The translations under genes were made by a program, and so were the position numbers. From Spirochaetales bacterium (GTDB lineage Bacteria > Spirochaetota > Spirochaetia > SZUA-6 > JAFGRV01), in NCBI GenBank assembly GCA_016928415.1, contig JAFGKU010000218.1:1-42019 (forward strand): 42,019 bases of DNA. The letters run 5' to 3'. Numbering within the stretch: position 1 is the first letter of the stretch; each line of letters starts with the position of its first letter. The notes under the pieces were generated by a model that worked only from the letters and a program-made list of their open reading frames with translations, searched no databases and was not told the origin of the DNA. Below, piece after piece: positions 24,820-34,197 of the stretch.

Positions 24820-27800
24820 TCAAGCTTCTCCAGATAATGAAGAGACAAGTTGAATAACCTCATTTTCATCGATCCTGTCCGGCATGTCGATCAATCGGTT
24901 GTCCCGTAAACAGCAGAGGGAGCTTTTTACGGGTTTGGAAAACAGTTCTTTCATCGCCTGTGCATAGAAGGCAAGTTGAAAATTATACCGGGACGGCACT
25001 ACAACAGCGTCCGTTTTAAAATCGATGAGATGACAGGATTCCTCATGCTCGAAAACCAGGTCGACAATACCCTGAATCCATACCGGGCCGTTCGGAGCGA
25101 CTACCTTACGGACAAAAGGAATTTCCGTCATGACGGAAGCTGACTCTGATACCTGTTCCCCGGTCTTCGAGACCAGAAACGTATCTGCAAGGTTGATGGC
25201 CGCTTGCACGAGTTCTTCGACGCGGTGGAGTCCGAATTCAACAAGGAGTGATTCCGGAAGCATTTCTTTGCTGAATGTCCCGCAGATTTTTTTGTGGATG
25301 ATATAGTGCGTAAGCGTACCAAAATGCTCATGCAGTTTACCTTCCGTTAAAAAATCATCAATGGGCAGGACGGGCATCCGGATGCTTTCGGCGTGGTCCC
25401 GTAGTGATGCATACTGTTCGTTTAACCGGGAAACGGAGTATTGCCTTACAGGGAATTCCGGTACATCCAGCCTTTCCGGAGCATAACTGCCTGAAAACGA
25501 TAATGGCTTTTTCCCGGCCCTTGGCCGTGCGGAAGTCATGTATGTTTCTTCCGTCAGGTCTTCAATGGTCTGAATTTGGATTTCATAATTTTCTTTTTCA
25601 ATTTTAGAAGGCAGAGAATCCCTGTCCAGGTTCAATGAAGAAAGAATCATGTTGAGATGGGTGCCCGTTGTCTGCCTGTTCCTGCTGTTATGCGCTCCGG
25701 TGATGATGAGGCGGGATTCCGCGCGGGTCAAGGCCACATACAGGAGGCGTTTCAATTCGGCAAGGTCCCTCGCTTCACTGTCCGCTTTGTTCTGTGTGTA
25801 AAAGTAATTTGATTTGTCCGTATTGAAGGATACGCCCAGCTCCTCGGAATAATAGTACGGCCTGCTTCCCAGTCCTTCCCGCATTCCCGTATTCCCCGTG
25901 TTTGTCAGAATGACTACGGGGAATTCAAGGCCCTTGGATTTATGGATGGACATGATTTTAACGCCGGATTCCTTCCATTTCAGGATTTCAAGGTCATCCT
26001 GTTTTTCGTATTTACCCAGGTTTTCCCGTATCCTGTCCAGGAACCGGGAAAGAATTTCACCCTTTTCCTCGGACTGCCGTGCAAGGACCAGAAGGTAATC
26101 GAAAAACTCAAGGTAATTATGAAAGGATTTATTTTTAAGGATATGGTAGCGGTAACCCGATTTGTGGATGATGTCGCTTAAAAGCCGGGTTATGGGCTTT
26201 ATATCCATGGAAGCCTTCACGAATGAATATAGCTTTTTTGCCAATAAAAGCTTGTTGCGGTCAGTTTCATCGAGATCGGCCTCACATTCAAACGGTTTGC
26301 CGTCATGCAGCATTAATTGCACGAATGCCATGTCGGATACATTGACAATAGGCGACCGGAGTAATCCGGCGTAAGCGGCCCTGTCTGCAGAGAAAAGTGC
26401 AAACTGCAGAAGATTGTAAATATCATTTACGGGAGATTCCATGAAAAGACTGCGCAACCCTTGAGTGGAATAGGGAATATCGAAGATCCGCAGCATTCGT
26501 TCATACACTATCTGGTTTCCCGTTGAGCGCATGAGCAGGGCGACATCATCGTAGCCGGCCTTTCTGAAGGTATTGCCTTCCTTTACCTGCCATACACCGC
26601 TGGTAATGGCATCCCTGAGAAACCGTATCGTATAAAAGGCTTCCGACTCCGTGCTGCCATAATCCGCTTTTTCCCCGTTATTGTCATTGAACGGTTTATA
26701 AAGGATGTTGATGACGGGCTTGGCCGCGTTACGCACCCCGGTCGATTCCGCCTTGTTGTAAACCGCTTCGTACGGTTCGGAGGCATTTCCGAAAACGCCG
26801 GGAAAAAGATCGTTGAAAAATGACACAAGTCCCGGGGTACTTCTGTAATTGGTACGGAGGACAAGGGGTTTGCCGGCATCCCCCGCAAGGTCGGTATGCA
26901 GTGATTTGAACACGCTGACATCCGCGCCGCGGAAACCGTAAATGGATTGCTTGTCGTCCCCGACAAAAAACAGTTTATCCGGCACAAGGTCTTTGCCTTC
27001 AGGTATGTTCGCCGACAGATTTTCCGGCTTTTCCGCCAACAGGTACAGGAGGTCTTTTTGCAGCTTGTTGTTATCCTGGAATTCATCGATAAGGATGTAC
27101 CGGAACTGGGTCTTGTAATACAGGCGGAGCTGTTTATTCAGTAACAATGTCTGGACCGCCATGCCGGCCACATCCTGGTGGTTGAGTATTTTTTTTGCCC
27201 TTTTAAGATTGAAAAATTCCTGCCTGAAATTATCCAGGAGAAGTGAAACGGATTTTCCCGTATCCGCATTGGCAAGGGAGGCAAGTACCTGTTTGAGTAA
27301 TTCCAGTTTGGTGCGCCAGTCCTCTATCATGGCATTAGCCGGTTCGACGGTATCTCCCTTGCCGCGCAGCTTGCTGATTTTAAGGCTGTCAAGGAAATCG
27401 GCAAGCCGGCCCTGTGATTCCCCGTCATCAGGCGACCAGTCGAGTTCCTTCATGGGCTTGAGCCGGCTCCTGTTTTCCAATGCGGTTTTTGAATCGTTTT
27501 CCATGGCCGCTATTGAGGCGGAGAGGTCCCGGAATTCAGCCGAATGGATCTTCCATGCTTCCCGCAGCTTAACTATCTGTTGCTTGAACAGTTCCGCGAA
27601 GGATTGCGTACCCGTGATCTGGAAATGGTGGAATGCCATGTGGGCAAAGAAATCCTTCCATACGCGTTCAAAGCCGTTTACCCTTACGAATTCGGCAAGG
27701 GCCTTATTGTCTTCGTTTTTCAGCATGAAATCCAGGGCCGCGTTGACGGCAGTTTTTTCATCATCATCGTAGGCATAGTCCGATGGAACCCCGAAGTATT

Positions 27801-28131
27801 CGGACCATGAACGGGCAATTTGTGAACAGAAACTGTCTATCGTGAAAATGCAGGCCTTGTCGAAATCCCCGAGGGCTTTTACCGCATTGGGTGTGTTCAT
27901 GGCTTCAAGGCGTTTCCGGATCCTGTCGTACATTTCGGCGGCGGCTTTCCTGGTGAACGTAAGCGCCAGTACCTGGTCTATAGAAACGTTTTTTGTTTCC
28001 AGCAGGTGCACGAAACGCTCGGCCAGCACCGTTGTTTTACCGCTCCCCGCCGACGCCGAGATTACGGCATTCTGTTCAACCGTTATGGCCTTTTCCTGGT
28101 CAGTATCTTTCCTGGCTGTTTTTATTTCCAT
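24820..28131 (-). CDS. addA: ATP-dependent helicase/nuclease AddA-like subunit
   Basis: UvrD/Rep-type helicase with a C-terminal nuclease, 1103 aa, the large subunit of an AddAB (RecBCD-equivalent) double-strand-break-processing enzyme. Walker A is ASAGSGKTT (about residues 26-34); helicase motif Ia LALTFTRKAAAEM, motif II YILIDEFQDNN, motif III VGDDKQSIYGFRGAD, motif IV LRTNYRS and motif V IMSIHKSKGLEFP are all present, then LLYVALTRAE. The PD-(D/E)XK nuclease has HLIDFKTDA near residue 1050. Start at ATG 28131 is preferred over the upstream ATG 28152, because GAGGAT lies just before it. It starts 8 bp after the stop of addB. Terminator not seen downstream. Confidence 0.93.
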   Translation of the reverse strand: MEIKTARKDTDQEKAITVEQNAVISASAGSGKTTVLAERFVHLLETKNVSIDQVLALTFTRKAAAEMYDRIRKRLEAMNTPNAVKALGDFDKACIFTIDSFCSQIARSWSEYFGVPSDYAYDDDEKTAVNAALDFMLKNEDNKALAEFVRVNGFERVWKDFFAHMAFHHFQITGTQSFAELFKQQIVKLREAWKIHSAEFRDLSASIAAMENDSKTALENRSRLKPMKELDWSPDDGESQGRLADFLDSLKISKLRGKGDTVEPANAMIEDWRTKLELLKQVLASLANADTGKSVSLLLDNFRQEFFNLKRAKKILNHQDVAGMAVQTLLLNKQLRLYYKTQFRYILIDEFQDNNKLQKDLLYLLAEKPENLSANIPEGKDLVPDKLFFVGDDKQSIYGFRGADVSVFKSLHTDLAGDAGKPLVLRTNYRSTPGLVSFFNDLFPGVFGNASEPYEAVYNKAESTGVRNAAKPVINILYKPFNDNNGEKADYGSTESEAFYTIRFLRDAITSGVWQVKEGNTFRKAGYDDVALLMRSTGNQIVYERMLRIFDIPYSTQGLRSLFMESPVNDIYNLLQFALFSADRAAYAGLLRSPIVNVSDMAFVQLMLHDGKPFECEADLDETDRNKLLLAKKLYSFVKASMDIKPITRLLSDIIHKSGYRYHILKNKSFHNYLEFFDYLLVLARQSEEKGEILSRFLDRIRENLGKYEKQDDLEILKWKESGVKIMSIHKSKGLEFPVVILTNTGNTGMREGLGSRPYYYSEELGVSFNTDKSNYFYTQNKADSEARDLAELKRLLYVALTRAESRLIITGAHNSRNRQTTGTHLNMILSSLNLDRDSLPSKIEKENYEIQIQTIEDLTEETYMTSARPRAGKKPLSFSGSYAPERLDVPEFPVRQYSVSRLNEQYASLRDHAESIRMPVLPIDDFLTEGKLHEHFGTLTHYIIHKKICGTFSKEMLPESLLVEFGLHRVEELVQAAINLADTFLVSKTGEQVSESASVMTEIPFVRKVVAPNGPVWIQGIVDLVFEHEESCHLIDFKTDAVVVPSRYNFQLAFYAQAMKELFSKPVKSSLCCLRDNRLIDMPDRIDENEVIQLVSSLSGEA

Positions 28132-28138
28132 CGTATCC

Positions 28139-30841
28139 TCACCCGAGCACATACTTCAACCGGCAAACACCCCTGTAGGTGCAGTACCGGCAGTCAATCC
28201 TGTTATACGGCGGTTTCGGGAAGAATTCCCCGGCGTCCAGCCGGTCCGCCATGTCAATGCAGTATTTTTCAACATTTGCCGCCGCTTTTTCCATTGTTTC
28301 ACGGGACGCGGCGTTTCTTCTTTTTCCATCCCCGTCATAGATAAACCTGTACCTGCCTTCCTCGATATTATAATAGGCAACCTGTGATACGGTTTCCTGT
28401 AGTACTTTCCCGGCAAGGTAATAATACAAAGGCATCTGGAATGAACCGGGTGCTTCACCGAAAATATCCCCGGCTGACGGGATTCCCGAACGTTTATAGT
28501 CGATGATCGTATATTTATCGTCCCTGTATATTATCCTGTCGATTCTTCCGCGAAGCTTTACCCTGTCTTCCCGGATCATGTGGCTCATGGAAAATTCAAC
28601 GGAATGAAGGGAATAGCCGTCAAATTCATCGTCATCTTTATCCATGAAAACGGAAGCGAGCGCGGCAGCCTTTGCCTCGATCCAGGTCCAGACAGGCTTG
28701 ATCGGTACGGGGTGATTATGGCGGTATTTCCCGAGCGCCTGTTTTAATCCGGCTTCCAGAATCTGTGCACCGGTGCCTTCTGCTGACTCCCTGAGCCTGC
28801 AAAGCCGTTCAAGCAGGCTGTGGAGGAGGAGCCCCCATTCAAGAGGAGAGAAAAACTCTATTTCTCCCGCGTATTCCTCAATACCAAGTGCGTATTCCAG
28901 GAGGAAGCCGAAGGGGCATTTGGCATACGATTCCAGCTTGGAATAATTGAATTCATAGACGCCGTCCTTATTGGACAGTCTTTTTTTAATGAGGGGCAGA
29001 ATACCCTGCCTGTCCAGGGCGGCAAGCGTGTAGTCATCGATCTTCTTTTTGAAGACGGTTGAACAGGCATGGGTATACCCTTCGAATTGCGCGGGATATA
29101 TTTCTGCAAGCGCATCGTTTCTTCTGCCTGACCATAACTCGGTTTCCTGGATGAATGGATCGGCGTTCCCTATATTCTCCAATGATGTGAAATTGTCGAT
29201 AATTCCATGTGTTATAAAAAACCCGGGAGGAAGCAGGGTCCCGCTTAAATTCCGTTTTGAACAGGTTATGGAAACATTTTTCCCCGACTCTGAATAGAGT
29301 TTAAGAAAATCCGCCGTAAGGTCTTCTTCCTTGATTTTTAAGGCTTTCTGCTCCTGCTGGTTCAGGAAGGGAAAACTGTTGAGGATGTGACGCGTGTTAT
29401 CCTGGCTGGCATTAATAATAAAGTGGTAGTCGGGGAATATTCCCGCCGACACCCTGTAGGGATATACGGAAATGCCTTTCAGGGGACGGACGGGCACATA
29501 GATTTTTTCATCCATGTATTGGAGCCACAAGGCATAACAGTCCGTAATTACCGGTTCACCGAGTTTTTTATGCGCCAGGGTCAATTCATCCAGCTGTTTC
29601 AGGGCGAACCTCAGGATTTTGTAGGTTTCCCACTCCATGCCTTCGATGATAAAAAACTGGTTCAAAAACCGGTCGATGGCATCCTTCAATTCCTCAAAGT
29701 CGGACGCTTTTATTATTGCACTGATTCGTTTGTTGATATTCCTGTAATAATGCCTGATTGCGTCGACAGGACCTTTTCCCAGATCATTCTCTTCCGCCTT
29801 TTTAAAATTGACTTCCCATATGTCGGTTTGCTGGCCGTAATGGTAGTTTTTAATGCATTTATACCTGATACCGAAAGCAATGAGGTGGTCGGCCGCTTCC
29901 CTGTTTTTCAGGGGGATAGAGGCATTCAACAACAGGTTTTTAAGTGAATCGAAACTAAAGCCGGAGTCATGGCATTCTTTTAAATGCCTGAAGAGGATGA
30001 TCACGGCAAACGATGAAAGCTGCCGCCCTTTATGTTCGTACAATGTGATGCCCCTCAGTTTTGCCTCATTCCGGAGAATCCAGTCCAGTTCTTCCGTACC
30101 GCCTATCGTAATACCTATCTCGTCGCTTCTGACACCTTTTTTAAGCAGGTTTTTGATTTCATGGAATAACCATCGGATTTCATGAAGGCTGTTTTCAAAA
30201 GAGGTTATTTTTATTTCCTGTTTCATGGTTTGTTCATGAAGGGGAATGATTTTTATGTTTTTTTGCCCGGATATCAGGCCGGAATACTGCCTGTAATCGT
30301 CAATTACTTCCGGGAAGAACAGGATGAACTGGAGGCCATCCGTATCGATTGCCGGGACCAGGTAATTCGGTTCAAACAAGCTGTGAGTTTCAAGGAAATC
30401 CCTGTATTTATTGAACAGGAACCGGAGGTCTGCCTTTTTGTCCCGGCTTATGGGTCCGGAATCCGATAATACGCCGCCGGTTTCCATGCCATTGAGTACC
30501 GGCAGCATTTTTTTCAAATGGCCTGCGTAGATGTTTGACTGGGAAGCGAATTCCCGGCGGATAAGCTCTTTGAAAACCGGTGTCTCCGTGTTTCCTGCCA
30601 GCAGGCCGTTTAAAAAAAATATACGGTTGATGTTATTGGCTGGCTTTGCCTTTGTGCTGAATTGAAAAGTCTTCTGCTTGAAATCATCCCACGAAATGAA
30701 TTGTCCCGACAATACTGTTTTTGCATCCGTGAAATCGAATGCCTTGTGCCTGTAGAAACCCGCCGCTATTTCCGAGGGGAATACGAAGAAATGGTCTGCG
30801 TGATTCAGGTTATCCTTTATAATGCTGAAAATAGTTTTCAT
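28139..30841 (-). CDS. addB: AddB-like PD-(D/E)XK nuclease subunit
   Basis: The partner of AddA, 900 aa. The C-terminus has a nuclease core (KYTIIDYKRSGIPS) flanked by the four cysteines that hold the 4Fe-4S cluster in AddB: one in YAKCPFGFLLEYALG and three in IDCRYCTYRGVCRL. The N-terminal inactive helicase-like half is visible (for example LDWILRNEAKLRGITLYEHK), but no Walker A is present and the protein is shorter than typical AddB (about 1150 aa). It is thus closer to the short AddB forms of some diderm bacteria. It overlaps the Nudix gene by 4 bp and addA follows closely, so the three form one operon. Confidence 0.88.
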   Translation of the reverse strand: MKTIFSIIKDNLNHADHFFVFPSEIAAGFYRHKAFDFTDAKTVLSGQFISWDDFKQKTFQFSTKAKPANNINRIFFLNGLLAGNTETPVFKELIRREFASQSNIYAGHLKKMLPVLNGMETGGVLSDSGPISRDKKADLRFLFNKYRDFLETHSLFEPNYLVPAIDTDGLQFILFFPEVIDDYRQYSGLISGQKNIKIIPLHEQTMKQEIKITSFENSLHEIRWLFHEIKNLLKKGVRSDEIGITIGGTEELDWILRNEAKLRGITLYEHKGRQLSSFAVIILFRHLKECHDSGFSFDSLKNLLLNASIPLKNREAADHLIAFGIRYKCIKNYHYGQQTDIWEVNFKKAEENDLGKGPVDAIRHYYRNINKRISAIIKASDFEELKDAIDRFLNQFFIIEGMEWETYKILRFALKQLDELTLAHKKLGEPVITDCYALWLQYMDEKIYVPVRPLKGISVYPYRVSAGIFPDYHFIINASQDNTRHILNSFPFLNQQEQKALKIKEEDLTADFLKLYSESGKNVSITCSKRNLSGTLLPPGFFITHGIIDNFTSLENIGNADPFIQETELWSGRRNDALAEIYPAQFEGYTHACSTVFKKKIDDYTLAALDRQGILPLIKKRLSNKDGVYEFNYSKLESYAKCPFGFLLEYALGIEEYAGEIEFFSPLEWGLLLHSLLERLCRLRESAEGTGAQILEAGLKQALGKYRHNHPVPIKPVWTWIEAKAAALASVFMDKDDDEFDGYSLHSVEFSMSHMIREDRVKLRGRIDRIIYRDDKYTIIDYKRSGIPSAGDIFGEAPGSFQMPLYYYLAGKVLQETVSQVAYYNIEEGRYRFIYDGDGKRRNAASRETMEKAAANVEKYCIDMADRLDAGEFFPKPPYNRIDCRYCTYRGVCRLKYVLG

Positions 30842-31356
30842 TTTTTCAAGATGAAGTAAAGGCCGGAAAAGATCTTGGGGTCGATCAGTTTCCCTTCCCT
30901 GCGTTTTTTCTCGCAGAAATCGTCCATCTCTTCCAAGGGTACCAGATGAACCTGGATATCCTCGCTTTCATCGCCACCGCCTTCTGAAACCTTCTTGAGT
31001 CCGTATGCGCCGAAAATGGTCACGATCTCCGTGCTCATCCCCGGGGAAGGAGGGCCTTCCGCCAGCAGTACGAGTTTGTCCGCCGTATAGCCTGTTTCCT
31101 CGAGTAATTCCCGCCTGGCGGCATTTTCAAGAGGTTCATTTCTGACTTCCTCGTAATCCCCCGCCAGGCCTGCAGGCAGTTCAATCACCTTTGCCTGTAC
31201 GGGTTTCCTGAATTGTTCAACGAGGACGATCCTGCCGTCATCCAGAACAGGTACGATAATAACAATTCCGGTGCAGTGGAAGCGCTCGGCATATTCCCAG
31301 CCATCCACACTCAATATCTTCAGGAATTTCCCGCTTGCAATGATTTTTTTTTCCAT
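30838..31356 (-). CDS. Nudix hydrolase, ADP-ribose pyrophosphatase-like
   Basis: A 172-residue Nudix protein that resembles ADP-ribose pyrophosphatase (NudF-like). The Nudix box has ARRELLEETGY with upstream E positions, although the loop between the first glycine and glutamate is longer than in the canonical motif by about two residues (AGLAGDYEEVRNEP). The following GPPSPGMSTEIVTIFGAYGL fits ADPRase proteins (SPGxxxE). It overlaps addB by 4 bp. The start is taken at ATG 31356; the frame extends to a TTG at 31368 that lies within the promoter. No Shine-Dalgarno is seen, and the -10 ends 11 bp before, so the mRNA is probably near-leaderless. Confidence 0.88.
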   Translation of the reverse strand: MEKKIIASGKFLKILSVDGWEYAERFHCTGIVIIVPVLDDGRIVLVEQFRKPVQAKVIELPAGLAGDYEEVRNEPLENAARRELLEETGYTADKLVLLAEGPPSPGMSTEIVTIFGAYGLKKVSEGGGDESEDIQVHLVPLEEMDDFCEKKRREGKLIDPKIFSGLYFILKK

Positions 31357-31367
31357 AAGTGGATTCA

Positions 31368-31396
31368 AGTATCCTAAACGAGCGGGGCTTTGTCAA
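31368..31396 (-). promoter_or_regulatory. Promoter of the nudix-addB-addA operon
   Basis: On the minus strand: TTGACA (31396-31391, perfect), 17 bp, GATACT (31373-31368). It is back-to-back with the clpS promoter. Confidence 0.65.
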
Positions 31397-31419
31397 GAAA
31401 ACGATTGATCATTTTACCC

Positions 31420-31448
31420 TTGATTTACTCCGGTTTTGTTGCTAAATT
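31420..31448 (+). promoter_or_regulatory. clpS promoter, near-leaderless
   Basis: TTGATT (31420-31425), 17 bp, TAAATT (31443-31448). Initiation near 31455 leaves about 5 nt before the clpS ATG. Confidence 0.55.
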
Positions 31449-31459
31449 TACTGTTATAT

Positions 31460-31762
31460 ATGAGTGACTTCGGGATACAGGAAGAAACCAAAATAGAGGA
31501 TGAGGTTGCCGAACCTCCACGGTATAAAGTCATTCTCCATAATGACGATTATACCACATTCGAGTTCGTTATCTATATTTTGAAAATCGTCTTCCTGAAG
31601 CCCGCGAAGGAAGCCGAGCGGATCACCCGCGATGTACATAAACGGGGGTACGGGGTATGCGGCATTTACACCTGTGAAATTGCCGAAACAAAAGTGCTGA
31701 CCGTACATCAGCTCAGCGAGGAGGCGGGGTTTCCCCTTCGCTGTACCATGGAAAAGGATTGA
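31460..31762 (+). CDS. clpS: ATP-dependent Clp protease adaptor ClpS
   Basis: ClpS (100 aa) hands N-degron substrates to ClpA-ClpP. An unstructured N-terminal extension (about residues 1-20) precedes the core YKVILHNDDYTTFEFVIYIL, whose HNDDYT and H60 (DVHKRGYGVCG) shape the N-degron pocket. The end has AGFPLRCTMEKD, the usual ClpS C-terminus. ATG 31460 is chosen although the frame is open further upstream, because the promoter occupies that part. No ribosome-binding site (ATTTACTGTTATAT before the ATG). clpA follows after 6 bp. Confidence 0.95.
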   Translation: MSDFGIQEETKIEDEVAEPPRYKVILHNDDYTTFEFVIYILKIVFLKPAKEAERITRDVHKRGYGVCGIYTCEIAETKVLTVHQLSEEAGFPLRCTMEKD

Positions 31763-31768
31763 GACTAT

Positions 31769-34060
31769 ATGATCAGTAAAGATTTGGAAAATGTCATTAT
31801 AAATGCCTATAAATTTGCCAAGGAACAGAAACACCTGTACTTGAGTACCGAACATCTCCTGCATGCCATACTTAACCAGGATATCGGTGCCCGTATCATC
31901 CGCGGCTGCGGGGGCAGGGTGGAAGAACTGGAAAAGCTGATTTCAGATTACCTGAAGTCCATGGAAAAAGCGGATGAAGAAGAGAAAGAACCCATCCAGA
32001 CGGCAGCTTTCCAGCGAATTCTCCACAGGGCCTTTGTCCATGCGCAGTCCGCCGAGAAAAAGGAAGTGGAAATCGGCGATGTTATCATCTCCATTTTCGA
32101 TGAAGACGGTACGAACGCCCTGTACTTTATAAAAAAGCAGGGTATCGGAAGGCTTGATGTCCTCAAATTCATATCACATGGAATCATAAAAGCCGGGGCG
32201 GAACAGGATTTTGAAGCGGTCGACCCGGATTTCTCCCATGATCCCAACAGGTATTCAACGGATGACGATCAATTGAATATGGGCTCGCAGAATCAAACCA
32301 GACGCGGCAGGGATTTTTTGTCCCTTTATACGGAGGACTGGACGCAGATGTCCAGGGAGGGCAAGTTCGACGCCTTGATTGGCCGGGAAACTGAAATTGA
32401 ACGGACCATCGAAATTCTGTGCCGGAGGATCAAGAACAATCCCATCCATGTGGGAGACCCCGGTGTGGGTAAAACGGCCATTACCCAGGGACTGGCGGGA
32501 TTGATTGTCGCCGGCAAGGTACCTGAAAAACTGCAGGGCTTCCGGATATACGCCCTTGATATGGGCGGCATGGTGGCCGGAACCCGGTACAGGGGGGATT
32601 TTGAAGAACGGCTCAAAGGGGTAATCAACGCTTTAAAACAGCAGGAGAAGGTGATTCTCTACATCGATGAGGTGCATACCATCGTGGGTGCCGGCGCCGT
32701 CGGTTCAGGCAGCCTTGATGCGTCTAACATCATAAAACCGGCCATCTCATCCGGAAGCCTCAGGTGCATAGGGTCGTCAACCTATGAAGAGTATAAAAAT
32801 CACTTTGAAAAGGACAGGGCATTGGCCCGCAGGTTCCAGAAAGTGGAAATACTTGAACCCTCCATAAGTACCACCGTCAAGATCCTCCAGGGATTGAAGA
32901 ACAACTACGAGTTGTTTCATAACATAAAATACAAGGAAAAGGCGATTGAATCGGCCGTTGATCTGTCGGCCAAGTACATTAATGAAAAGCGCCTTCCTGA
33001 CAAGGCTATTGATGTTATTGATGAGGCGGGAGCGCATGTATCCCTCTATTCTCCTGACAGAAAGTACGTGAATGTACAGGACATAGAAAAGACCGTGGCC
33101 AAGATAGCCCGTATCCCCGTGGAAAGCGTCAGCGAAACGGAAAAGGACAACCTGAAGGATTTCGAGATAAAACTGGGTGAACTGATTTTTGGGCAGGAGA
33201 AAGCCATCCATTCGATTGCCACATCCATCAAGCGGCACAGGGCCGGATTGGGGCATCCGGAGAAACCGATCGGGTGCTTCCTTTTTTCGGGTCCGACCGG
33301 TGTGGGTAAAACCGAGTTATGCCGGATGACTTCCAGGCTGATGGGAATTGAGTTGATCCGGTTTGACATGAGCGAGTACATGGAGAAACACACGGTAGCC
33401 AGGCTTATCGGGGCACCCGCCGGGTATATCGGTTTTGAACAGGGGGGATTGTTGACCGATGCCATCCGGAGGCACCCCAATTCCGTTCTCCTGCTCGACG
33501 AAATCGAAAAAGCACACCTTGATATATACAATGTTCTGCTTCAGATAATGGACCATGCCACCTTGACGGATAACACGGGCCGCAAGGCCGATTTCAGGAA
33601 CGTTCTTCTGGTCATGACTTCCAACCTCGGGTCGCGTGAGATGGCCGCACAGGGCATCGGATTTTCCAAGGACGACACCTATACCCCTACCAGCCCCATA
33701 AAGGCCATCGAGAATCATTTTTCACCCGAATTCAGGAACCGGCTGGATGAAATCGTGGTCTTCTCTCACCTGGAGCCGGAAACGATCAGGAAGATTGTCT
33801 GGAAATTCGTCAATGAACTCAAGGATCAGCTGAAACCGAAGAATGTCACCCTTGACCTGACCGATGCGGGGGTGGAATTCCTGGCAAGGGAGGGGTACAA
33901 TCCCGCGTACGGCGCACGGCCGATGGCCAAGGTCATCCAGGAAAGGATAAAGAACCCGCTTGTTGATGAACTCCTTTTCGGTAAGCTCCAAAAAGGCGGG
34001 CATGTAACGGTAGATTTTGCCGATGACCAGGTCAAATTCAAATATGTATTGAAAACTTGA
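31769..34060 (+). CDS. clpA: ATP-dependent Clp protease ATP-binding subunit ClpA
   Basis: A Hsp100 unfoldase of 763 aa that feeds substrates to ClpP. The N domain (about residues 1-145) is followed by the first AAA+ module with Walker A GDPGVGKT (a variation of GEAGVGKT) and Walker B VILYIDEVHT, and the second with GPTGVGKTE and VLLLDEIEKAH. The ClpP-docking tripeptide I-G-F occurs in MAAQGIGFSKDD. Length and order agree with ClpA rather than ClpB or ClpC (no long middle coiled coil). It is in an operon with clpS; clpP is not in the window. Confidence 0.96.
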   Translation: MISKDLENVIINAYKFAKEQKHLYLSTEHLLHAILNQDIGARIIRGCGGRVEELEKLISDYLKSMEKADEEEKEPIQTAAFQRILHRAFVHAQSAEKKEVEIGDVIISIFDEDGTNALYFIKKQGIGRLDVLKFISHGIIKAGAEQDFEAVDPDFSHDPNRYSTDDDQLNMGSQNQTRRGRDFLSLYTEDWTQMSREGKFDALIGRETEIERTIEILCRRIKNNPIHVGDPGVGKTAITQGLAGLIVAGKVPEKLQGFRIYALDMGGMVAGTRYRGDFEERLKGVINALKQQEKVILYIDEVHTIVGAGAVGSGSLDASNIIKPAISSGSLRCIGSSTYEEYKNHFEKDRALARRFQKVEILEPSISTTVKILQGLKNNYELFHNIKYKEKAIESAVDLSAKYINEKRLPDKAIDVIDEAGAHVSLYSPDRKYVNVQDIEKTVAKIARIPVESVSETEKDNLKDFEIKLGELIFGQEKAIHSIATSIKRHRAGLGHPEKPIGCFLFSGPTGVGKTELCRMTSRLMGIELIRFDMSEYMEKHTVARLIGAPAGYIGFEQGGLLTDAIRRHPNSVLLLDEIEKAHLDIYNVLLQIMDHATLTDNTGRKADFRNVLLVMTSNLGSREMAAQGIGFSKDDTYTPTSPIKAIENHFSPEFRNRLDEIVVFSHLEPETIRKIVWKFVNELKDQLKPKNVTLDLTDAGVEFLAREGYNPAYGARPMAKVIQERIKNPLVDELLFGKLQKGGHVTVDFADDQVKFKYVLKT

Positions 34061-34177
34061 CCGGTTTGGATCAAAAATATAAAAAAATTCCTGTTTTTCC
34101 CTGGATTTTTTGATAAAACGGTGTAATTTGTAAAGAAATTACATTATTAAATATTGTTATATTGCGGTAATTCTGCC

Positions 34178-34197
34178 TTAAGACAGTCTTAATTTTT
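34178..34197 (+). terminator. Possible terminator after clpA
   Basis: TTAAGAC-A-GTCTTAA (34178-34192) is a palindrome followed by five T residues. The stem is AT-rich and the loop small, and it overlaps the stop codon of the convergent antiporter gene, so its strength is uncertain. A second weak dyad (ATCAAAAAT at 34070-34078 with ATTTTTTGAT at 34105-34114) lies in the same spacer. Confidence 0.3.
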
